Below, one piece after another: positions 7,706-12,928 of a stretch of DNA of 12,928 nt (its first letter is position 1; each line of letters begins with the position of its first letter). Under the pieces are notes generated by a model. It ran no database searches and had not been told where the DNA came from. It worked only from the letters and a program-made list of their open reading frames with translations. The DNA is from Chloroflexi bacterium RBG_13_46_14 (GTDB lineage Bacteria; Chloroflexota; Dehalococcoidia; Dehalococcoidales; UBA2162): assembly GCA_001796415.1 (NCBI GenBank), contig MGML01000069.1:1-12928 (forward strand), in the 5' to 3' direction. The position numbers were made by a program, and so were the translations under genes.

Positions 7706-7760
7706 TTGACATTAATGCTTCTCTCACATAAAGTTTGAATAATTTAACGAATACAAGGAG
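7706..7760 (+). promoter_or_regulatory. Promoter and RBS of the arylsulfotransferase-like gene
   Basis: A perfect -35 TTGACA (7706-7711) is followed after 17 nt by TAAAGT (7729-7734, 4/6 to the -10 consensus). AAGGAG (7755-7760) lies 8 nt before the ATG at 7769, giving a short leader of about 28 nt. The CATAAAGT around the -10 also occurs at the LUD gene promoter near 12044-12051. Confidence 0.6.
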
Positions 7761-7768
7761 ATGTCCAT

Positions 7769-9157
7769 ATGACCTATAATGTTTTCCCTACAGGTACAAC
7801 AATATACGATCCTGTAAACTGTTGGAATGGTTACACGATATTCCAGGCACGTATGTTTGAAAACAAGTCCTCGGTCGCCGTACTTATCGACATGAACGGA
7901 AATGTCGTTAATCAGTGGAAAGGTCTGGACGGCATACCGAACAAGATGCTTCCCGGTGGTTATGTCATGGGTAACACTGGTTCAAGAAATCAAAAGTATG
8001 GTTTCCAGGACCAGCTTGATCTTGTACAGGTTGACTGGGAAGGTAATATCGTCTGGAAGTTCAACAGGTACGAACGGATAAAAGACGGACGCAGCAAGCC
8101 AGTCTGGATGGCAAGACAGCACCATGATTATCAGCGTGAAGGGAATCCGGTCGGCTATTATGTTCCCGGCATGGATCCGAAGGTAGAAAACGGTGATACC
8201 CTCCTGCTGTGCCATAAGAACCTCTATAACAAAAAAATCACGGAAAAACTCCTCCTCGACGATACGATAATAGAGGTTGACTGGAATGGCAAGGTTATCT
8301 GGGAATGGATATGTTCCGACCATTTTGAAGAAATGGGATTTACCGAGGATGCTAAAAACACCCTTGCCCGTACTCCGGGCATGTTCGATGCGGGAGACCG
8401 CGGCAGCGACTGGACACATATAAACTCCATGTCCACCCTGGGACCTAACAAATGGTATGACGCCGGTGACGAAAGATTTCATCCCGAAAATATCATCTGG
8501 GATGGTCGCCAGACCAATATCATCGCGATTATTGAAAAGAAAACCGGCAAGCTAGTCTGGCAGATAGGGCCAGAATATAATACCTCACCCGAGTTAAAGA
8601 AACTCGGCTGGATCATCGGCCAGCATCATGCCCATATGATTCCAAAAGGTCTCCCCGGCGAAGGTAATATTCTTGTTTTCGATAACGGCGGTTCCGCAGG
8701 CTACGGCGCCTCGAATCCCGGCGCTCCCAACGGAGTCGGTGTCGCACGACGGGATCATTCACGTATACTGGAAATCGATCCTGTCACACTCGAACTGGTC
8801 TGGAGCAACGCTCCTGCCGCCATGGGACCGGGCTTACCCAACCAGGGAGTACGAATCTACAGCGGTCATATCAGCTCAGCCCAGCGTCTCCCTAATGGTA
8901 ATACTCTTATCACAGAAGGAGCCAGTGGTCATCTTCTCGAGGTAACTAACGATCGAGAGATTGTCTGGGAGTACGTCAGCCCGTATTTCAACAGGAAGAA
9001 TGTAAATCACGTGTACCGGGCATACCGCCTGCCGTATGAATGGGTACCGCAGGTCGACAAACCGGAAGAGATACCGGTAGCACGTTTAGATAATTCGAAA
9101 TTCAGAGTCCCGGGTTCACCGCCTGCACGTGTCCGGAAGACAACCCGTATAAAATGA
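7769..9157 (+). CDS. Arylsulfotransferase-like (ASST fold) beta-propeller protein
   Basis: A 462-aa protein resembling the arylsulfotransferase (ASST) family, which in characterised members moves sulfate between phenolic donors and acceptors through a sulfated histidine. The sequence shows repeated propeller blades ending in a W-rich strand: VQVDWEGNIVWKF (86-98), IEVDWNGKVIWEW (168-180), KKTGKLVWQI (257-266) and later EIVWEYVSPYF. Histidines typical of an ASST-like centre are present (H118/H119, H217 in DWTHINSM, H286/H287/H289 in GQHHAHM, H367 in YSGHISS), but I cannot assign the catalytic one. Unlike periplasmic AssT it has no signal peptide and starts directly with MTYNVFPTG, so it should be cytoplasmic. 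It is divergent from the selenoprotein operon and ends in its own terminator. Substrate unknown; the propeller might serve another function. Confidence 0.8.
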   Translation: MTYNVFPTGTTIYDPVNCWNGYTIFQARMFENKSSVAVLIDMNGNVVNQWKGLDGIPNKMLPGGYVMGNTGSRNQKYGFQDQLDLVQVDWEGNIVWKFNRYERIKDGRSKPVWMARQHHDYQREGNPVGYYVPGMDPKVENGDTLLLCHKNLYNKKITEKLLLDDTIIEVDWNGKVIWEWICSDHFEEMGFTEDAKNTLARTPGMFDAGDRGSDWTHINSMSTLGPNKWYDAGDERFHPENIIWDGRQTNIIAIIEKKTGKLVWQIGPEYNTSPELKKLGWIIGQHHAHMIPKGLPGEGNILVFDNGGSAGYGASNPGAPNGVGVARRDHSRILEIDPVTLELVWSNAPAAMGPGLPNQGVRIYSGHISSAQRLPNGNTLITEGASGHLLEVTNDREIVWEYVSPYFNRKNVNHVYRAYRLPYEWVPQVDKPEEIPVARLDNSKFRVPGSPPARVRKTTRIK

Positions 9158-9201
9158 GAAACCGGGTATGGATATCCATACCCGGTTTCTCTACCTTTTT
9201 T
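9157..9201 (+). terminator. Intrinsic terminator, 34-bp perfect palindrome
   Basis: A 17-nt arm (9157-9173, beginning AGAAACCGGG) is perfectly complementary to 9174-9190. Six Ts follow at 9196-9201. The palindrome begins at the last base of the TGA stop of the arylsulfotransferase-like gene. On the other strand the hairpin is followed only by a short T run, so it may weakly stop minus-strand transcripts from the URO-D gene as well. Confidence 0.9.
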
Positions 9202-9225
9202 AACGTCCAGTGTAGTGAATCTTAC

Positions 9226-9360
9226 ATTTCGTTAATATGCAATTAACCATACCGACGAAAGTCGGTATCCAGAAGACAGGTAAATCTGGCATCGACTGGA
9301 TTCCGGCTGGAGTTTATCCGCCAGAGGCAGGCCGGAATGGGATATATGGACTAACGAAAT
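9226..9360. repeat. MITE/REP-like inverted-repeat element
   Basis: A non-coding 135-bp unit bounded by perfect 9-bp inverted repeats ATTTCGTTA (9226-9234) and TAACGAAAT (9352-9360). Inside are a hairpin ATACCGAC-GAAA-GTCGGTAT (9249-9268), an ATCCAG/CTGGAT pair (about 9266-9271 and 9295-9300) and a larger stem TTCCGGC/GCCGGAA (about 9301-9347). The pattern of hairpin, ATCCAG spacer and second hairpin resembles the dispersed repeats with CATTCCCGCGAAAGCGGGAATCCAG-type units found in many anaerobe genomes. No target-site duplication or transposase is seen. The rest of 9202-9376 holds no gene. Confidence 0.55.
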
Positions 9361-9376
9361 TTTGAAAAACAGTACA

Positions 9377-10639
9377 CTAGTTATACACGCCGTATTCGTG
9401 TGTAAAGTCTATCATTGCTTTCAGGTTCTCGGGTTTCACTTCATCGGTCGAGCTTCTTGGCGATAAAATGAATCCGCCGTCTTTACCGATATCGTCTATC
9501 AATTTCTTGCAGTAATCCTTTACATCATCAACAGTGCCGGTCTGGAGTAAGGATGAAGGAACGTTACCCTGGATACAGAGATGACCTTTCAGGATTTCCT
9601 TGGCCTTATGTATATCGGTGGTGTCCAGGCGTACTATCATTTTGCCTTTTGGCAGTTCGAGCAGGTATTCCAGTTTCTTTGTAAAATTTCCTTCAAAGAA
9701 AACACACATCGTCCCGCCGCGTTCGGTCATTGTCTCGATTACTTTTTTGAATGAAGGCCAGTAAAATTTTTCAAAAAGTTTATTGGACAGAAAGTCATCT
9801 GAACCCCTGGTATTTGTCATGAATAATCGCTTATATCCATTTTCACTGGGAGGTGGCATTGGACTGGATAAAGACCGTTTCAATATTTTATCAATAGCTG
9901 CCAGGATCTTATCGGGATTGCGATACAGGTCGATCATTGTTCCCTGCATTCCTCTAAGCGAGTGAGAAATCATGTCGAACGGAGGCATCGCTGCACCCTG
10001 GAAATAGGTGGGATGACCCATATCCTGCATCATCTGGCTGAACTTCTGGGAAACCACCATGTGCTTGCGTGCCTCCCGCCCGTATTCCATGAGTGTCTCT
10101 ATCGCCAGGGCTACTTCAGGATCCGACATTGCCATTCCGAGCATCTGGGCACCGCCGCCACCCATAAGACCGGCAAGATCGGGAAGCTTAGCGAGTCCGG
10201 CAAGTTTGTCACTGTTACGTGGCATGAACTTTCTCAGCATATAATTTCCGGTATCGCTGAGATACTCATCCCAATCCTCCGAATTCATGGCTTCGATCTC
10301 AATGGACTGATGTCCTTTGTATTCATCAACGCCGTATCCGGGCCAGCGCATTGTCTTAAGCGCCAGGATTTCCATCGCTTTACCAGGGGACGGCATCTGG
10401 GGGTAAATCAGGTCGGCCTGGAAATCTTTTAACGTCATCTTATACGCGTTATACCATGTATCGTGGTCATAGTACGCTGCCGAAGAAGGCACACCGGCGT
10501 TTTTCCCGGGGAAGTACCCCATACCGCATATTATGGGAACCCGGTCCGGTATCTCGAGCCTGATAGTCTTGTGTATCCGGTCTTCTTTTTCTTTTCTAAG
10601 CTGTTTTGCGGTCTTTCCCTCCGCGATAATTTCATCCAT
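9377..10639 (-). CDS. Uroporphyrinogen decarboxylase (URO-D) superfamily protein
   Basis: A 420-aa protein of the URO-D/corrinoid methyltransferase superfamily (TIM-barrel; MtaA/MtbA/CmuA relatives transfer methyl groups from corrinoids). Supporting motifs are RLEIPDRVPI near residue 30, GHLCIQGNVPSSLL at 352-365, the helix VKDYCKKLIDDIGKDGGFIL, and the family-typical ending VKPENLKAMIDFTHEYG. Cys355 sits in the CIQGNVP strand, but the position after FILSP, where methyltransferase members often have a Cys zinc ligand, reads RSS (395-397). A standard zinc site therefore looks incomplete. It is too divergent and long to be housekeeping HemE. The SD is good (GGAGGG, 8 nt before the ATG). It follows the MFS gene by 43 nt, so they probably share a transcript. 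Substrate unknown; it may act on the compound the transporter moves. Confidence 0.83.
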   Translation of the reverse strand: MDEIIAEGKTAKQLRKEKEDRIHKTIRLEIPDRVPIICGMGYFPGKNAGVPSSAAYYDHDTWYNAYKMTLKDFQADLIYPQMPSPGKAMEILALKTMRWPGYGVDEYKGHQSIEIEAMNSEDWDEYLSDTGNYMLRKFMPRNSDKLAGLAKLPDLAGLMGGGGAQMLGMAMSDPEVALAIETLMEYGREARKHMVVSQKFSQMMQDMGHPTYFQGAAMPPFDMISHSLRGMQGTMIDLYRNPDKILAAIDKILKRSLSSPMPPPSENGYKRLFMTNTRGSDDFLSNKLFEKFYWPSFKKVIETMTERGGTMCVFFEGNFTKKLEYLLELPKGKMIVRLDTTDIHKAKEILKGHLCIQGNVPSSLLQTGTVDDVKDYCKKLIDDIGKDGGFILSPRSSTDEVKPENLKAMIDFTHEYGVYN

Positions 10640-10682
10640 TGAACAAACCCTCCACTCTAGAATTTATTACTAATTTTAATAA

Positions 10683-11963
10683 TTAACCCGTAATTTCCGG
10701 ATATTTCCTGTTTCGTCTGCTTCTCCAAAGGAACAATGAACATACCACGGTAATTACTGCGGTAGCAATACTGGAATAGCTGAAAGTCCGCGCAAAACCG
10801 ATAGCATCGATAAGCGTACCTACCACCGGCGCCAGGGGCGCGCCAATACCGGTACCCGAAAAATAATATATACCCATAATGGTAGCCCTTCTGTTTGCAG
10901 GAACATTACTTGTCAGATAACTCTCCGATGTCGGCATGCGAGTATTCATTACGAATCCCATTATTATCATCAAAGTAATCAACGTCGCCACGTTAGGGGC
11001 TCTTCCCATGAAATAAACGAGAGGTATCGAAAGATAAGCCACTATCAGTATCATACGCATGCTGCCGAACCTGTCTGAAAAATAACCACCAAGAGGAGCG
11101 GCAACCAGACCGATCGCGGGAGTTATCGACATCATAAGCCCGGCATCTGTTTCCGAAACGTAAAGAACATCGGTGGCATACAGCGACAAATACCCCATGG
11201 CAGACTGTACAACCGTGCCGGTAAAAACACTGATGACTAGAAATGAAATAATAGCGCTCCACCGAATAGAGTCAACCTTTTCAGGTATTTCTTCCTGTGG
11301 TTGTTCCTGTCTTCTCCGGGCATCGATTTTTGCCTGTTTACCAATCATGAAATAAAGAATAATTCCTGCGATGGCTATAGGAATCGATATAACCAGGTAC
11401 GGCATCTGCCAGCCCCATTTAGCTGCGATCGGGGTTGCGATAAGAGGGAAAATCCAGAAAGCGGAGGTACCGCCGATAAGATGAATCCCCAGTGTCCTTC
11501 CGCGGAATTCCTCCTTGACCGATGAAGATATCGCCGCCGCCGAAGCCGGATGATACCCGGCGCCGAGGATGGCTGATATAATCATAAAAACGATCAGCCA
11601 GGTAAACGAATGTGTGAATCCAAGGAAAAATCCGGCAATGGCGACACCGGTGACACCCAGCAGCACCATGATACGCACACCGAGTTTATCGGCAATTATC
11701 CCGGCGGGAAGTTGAGCCAGTCCGCCGGTAAGCATAAAAGCCCCTCGCATCAGGCCAATTTGCGTGTAACTCAACTTCAGGTCATTGCGGATCATGGGCT
11801 GGAGTGGATTCATCATGGCACCAATTCCATGGTGACCGAAATGCGCCAGGAGAAAAAGCGGCAGCATTCCGGTTAAATATGGACGGAGGTTAATTCGTTT
11901 GATTTTGCTTAAAAAAGAACCGTTCCCGGAGGTATAGGGATCGGCATTCTGCGAATCGCTCAT
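10683..11963 (-). CDS. Major facilitator superfamily transporter
   Basis: Inner-membrane secondary transporter of 426 aa, the usual MFS length, with about 12 hydrophobic helices. The MFS loop motif appears after helix 2 (AGIIADKLGVRIM) and in degenerate form in the second half (GGYFSDRFGSMRMIL), which supports a 6+6 topology. The charged central loop (KQAKIDARRRQEQPQEEIPEKVD) separates the halves. Start at the ATG 11963 gives a roughly 30-residue hydrophilic N-terminus; no SD is visible and the -10 box lies only 11 nt upstream, so translation may be leaderless. It is first in a likely operon with the URO-D gene and divergent from the LUD gene. Some motifs (helix 4-5 region GAGYHPASAAAISS) are common in nitrate/organic-anion-type MFS members, but I cannot name a substrate. 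Confidence 0.9.
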   Translation of the reverse strand: MSDSQNADPYTSGNGSFLSKIKRINLRPYLTGMLPLFLLAHFGHHGIGAMMNPLQPMIRNDLKLSYTQIGLMRGAFMLTGGLAQLPAGIIADKLGVRIMVLLGVTGVAIAGFFLGFTHSFTWLIVFMIISAILGAGYHPASAAAISSSVKEEFRGRTLGIHLIGGTSAFWIFPLIATPIAAKWGWQMPYLVISIPIAIAGIILYFMIGKQAKIDARRRQEQPQEEIPEKVDSIRWSAIISFLVISVFTGTVVQSAMGYLSLYATDVLYVSETDAGLMMSITPAIGLVAAPLGGYFSDRFGSMRMILIVAYLSIPLVYFMGRAPNVATLITLMIIMGFVMNTRMPTSESYLTSNVPANRRATIMGIYYFSGTGIGAPLAPVVGTLIDAIGFARTFSYSSIATAVITVVCSLFLWRSRRNRKYPEITG

Positions 11964-11974
11964 ATTGATTTATT

Positions 11975-12027
11975 ATTATAGGGATTCTTGCCCGATGTTA
12001 CAACCTGGTGAACATACCTGGTTGACA
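11975..12027. promoter_or_regulatory. Divergent MFS/LUD promoters with a shared dyad
   Basis: Minus strand: TTGTAA (11998-12003) and a perfect TATAAT (11975-11980) spaced 17 nt, for the MFS gene. Plus strand: a perfect TTGACA (12022-12027), followed after 18 nt by TAAAGT (12046-12051), for the LUD gene. Between them lies an inverted repeat CAACCtGGT-N6-ACCtGGTTG (12001-12009 and 12016-12024, one central mismatch per arm) that overlaps both -35 boxes. A protein bound there could block both genes. No regulator for it is identified. Confidence 0.6.
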
Positions 12028-12065
12028 GCCAGACTTGTTAAATCATAAAGTGGGATATATAACAA

Positions 12066-12079
12066 CCGAGGAGGTAAGA
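12066..12079 (+). promoter_or_regulatory. RBS that fixes the LUD start
   Basis: A near-perfect Shine-Dalgarno CGAGGAGGT lies 5-6 nt before the ATG at 12080. The in-frame ATG at 12035 has no SD and sits upstream of the predicted transcription start (about 12058), so 12080 is the better start. Confidence 0.85.
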
Positions 12080-12781
12080 ATGGTTTCAGGAAATAAACAG
12101 GATATTGAGCAAGTAGTAAAGTCACTAAAAGATAACCGCTTCGAAACGGTGGTTGTTGTGGACGACAAGGAAGCTGCCGTAAAAGCGGTACTTGAAATGA
12201 TTCCCGACGATGCCACTGTGGGGACAGGGGGTTCGATGACCGTAAACCAGACGGGGGTGCGTGATATCTTAACGGAGAAAGGTAATATTAAACCCTTCAT
12301 CCCCGGACAGCCAAGGCCGGCCCAGGCCGATATTTTCCTTTCCAGCAGCAACGCCATTACGCTGGACGGTAAAATCGTAAATATCGACTCAACAGGCAAC
12401 AGAGTTTCGCAAATGATATACGGTCCTTCGAAGGTTATCCTTGTAATAGGCCAGAACAAGATAGCCGCCGACGTTGACGAAGCACTTGACAGAGTTCAGA
12501 ATATCATCTCACCGATTCATGGTAAAACCATGGGTATCGACGCGCCCTGCGCCAAAGATGGGAAATGCCATGACTGTAAATCTCCCGGCAGGATATGCAA
12601 TGTCACTACCATTATCAGGAAAAAGCCGAGAATGACCAATATATGTATCGTGCTGGTAGCCGAAGACCTGGGTCTCGGCTGGGATCCCGGATGGCCGCAG
12701 GAGCGAATCGATAACATCTATCAGAATTACGAAAACCAGTGGGAGATTGAAAAAGCCCGATTCAGACCACCGGTTAAATAG
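12080..12781 (+). CDS. LUD-domain protein (LutC/DUF162-like)
   Basis: A 233-aa protein of the LUD domain family, named for lactate-utilisation proteins LutB/LutC; stand-alone members of this type are common in anaerobes and mostly uncharacterised. The fold signature is clear: TVVVVDDKEAAVKAVLEMIP, TVGTGGSMTVNQTGVRDIL (47-64), DIFLSSSNAITLDGKIVNIDSTGNR (84-108) and the nucleotide-binding-like VILVIGQNKIAADVDEAL. A C-terminal cluster of Cys 157, 163, 166 and 173 (C-X5-C-X2-C-X6-C), followed by NVTTIIRKKPR, could bind a metal or Fe-S centre. It is single, divergent from the MFS transporter, and shares an operator-like dyad with it. No LutA or LutB partner is present, so lactate oxidation cannot be claimed. 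No terminator is evident after its TAG stop. Confidence 0.88.
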   Translation: MVSGNKQDIEQVVKSLKDNRFETVVVVDDKEAAVKAVLEMIPDDATVGTGGSMTVNQTGVRDILTEKGNIKPFIPGQPRPAQADIFLSSSNAITLDGKIVNIDSTGNRVSQMIYGPSKVILVIGQNKIAADVDEALDRVQNIISPIHGKTMGIDAPCAKDGKCHDCKSPGRICNVTTIIRKKPRMTNICIVLVAEDLGLGWDPGWPQERIDNIYQNYENQWEIEKARFRPPVK

Positions 12782-12850
12782 ATTCATCTTCCATCGACGC
12801 AAGTTTCTACAAGCCAGAGTCCTGCAATCTTTATTAATCGAAAAGTTGGC

Positions 12851-12928
12851 ATCCTGAGTTCCTGTGCAAACAGGGGTGAAAACACGATAAGCTGTCATCC
12901 TGAGGACGACGGAGAAGGACGAAGGATC
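12851..12928. repeat. TCATCCTGAG / GAAGGATC dispersed repeat, cut by window edge
   Basis: GTCATCCTGAG (12894-12904) and GAAGGATC (12921-12928) form the ends of the widespread intergenic repeat of the form GTCATCCTGAG...GAAGGATC, with a partial inverted pair ATCCT/AGGAT. A partial GGCATCCTGAG copy lies at 12848-12858. The element may continue past the right edge. The rest of 12782-12928 holds no gene, RNA or clear terminator. Confidence 0.55.

Noticed and set aside
9155..9157. Second possible Sec codon: the TGA ending the arylsulfotransferase-like gene is followed at once by a strong hairpin.
   Set aside because: The hairpin is a perfect palindrome followed by a T run, which is a terminator. 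The frame beyond encodes only about 20 residues with no Cys motif or family similarity.
11301..11876. Plus-strand ORFs opposite the MFS gene.
   Set aside because: They are antisense shadows with no SD, conserved motif or sensible composition.
12035..12079. LUD gene start at ATG 12035.
   Set aside because: It has no SD and precedes the predicted transcription start; the ATG at 12080 has GAGGAGGT at good spacing.

Overview
The window looks like a chromosomal stretch from a strict anaerobe. It carries a soluble heterodisulfide-reductase-type electron-transfer operon, a likely selenoprotein, a corrinoid-methyltransferase-like URO-D protein and a LUD protein, has moderate GC, and uses sigma70-type promoters and Shine-Dalgarno sites. 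This mix is familiar from Chloroflexota (Dehalococcoidia) and sulfate-reducing Desulfobacterota. I lean towards Dehalococcoidia, but the sequence alone does not settle it.

Layout. (1) 1-4678, plus strand: an hdrA-hdrC-hdrB operon whose first gene is cut by the left edge. The HdrA-like protein is a tandem HdrA-HdrA polypeptide with extra ferredoxin clusters and a fused MvhD/FlpD domain. (2) 4688-5509, minus strand: a PaaX-family regulator converging on hdrB, with a repeated operator-like sequence at its promoter. (3) 5632-7631, minus strand: a two-gene operon of a UGSC-family selenoprotein and a small CGGC-domain protein. The selenoprotein is interrupted by one in-frame UGA (7335-7337), so it looks like two ORFs to a standard gene caller. 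The UGA sits in a U-x-x-C motif and a bacterial SECIS-like hairpin follows it. (4) 7769-9157, plus strand: a cytoplasmic arylsulfotransferase-like beta-propeller, divergent from the selenoprotein and closed by a 34-bp perfect palindrome acting as terminator. (5) 9202-9376: non-coding, with a small inverted-repeat (MITE/REP-like) element. (6) 9377-11963, minus strand: an MFS transporter followed by a URO-D family protein, probably one transcript. (7) 12080-12781, plus strand: a LUD-domain protein, divergent from the transporter, with a dyad lying over both -35 boxes. (8) 12782-12928: non-coding, ending inside a dispersed repeat.

How it may work together. HdrA/C/B with a fused MvhD domain is the machinery of flavin-based electron bifurcation or confurcation, passing electrons between ferredoxin, a two-electron carrier and a disulfide or other acceptor at HdrB. 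Next to it are a selenol/thiol oxidoreductase candidate with a cysteine-rich partner and a sulfotransferase-fold protein, which together suggest thiol/disulfide or sulfur-compound metabolism. The MFS/URO-D and LUD genes look like a separate uptake-and-conversion unit. These functional links are inferred from gene order only. The best-supported unusual item is the UGA-containing selenoprotein gene.
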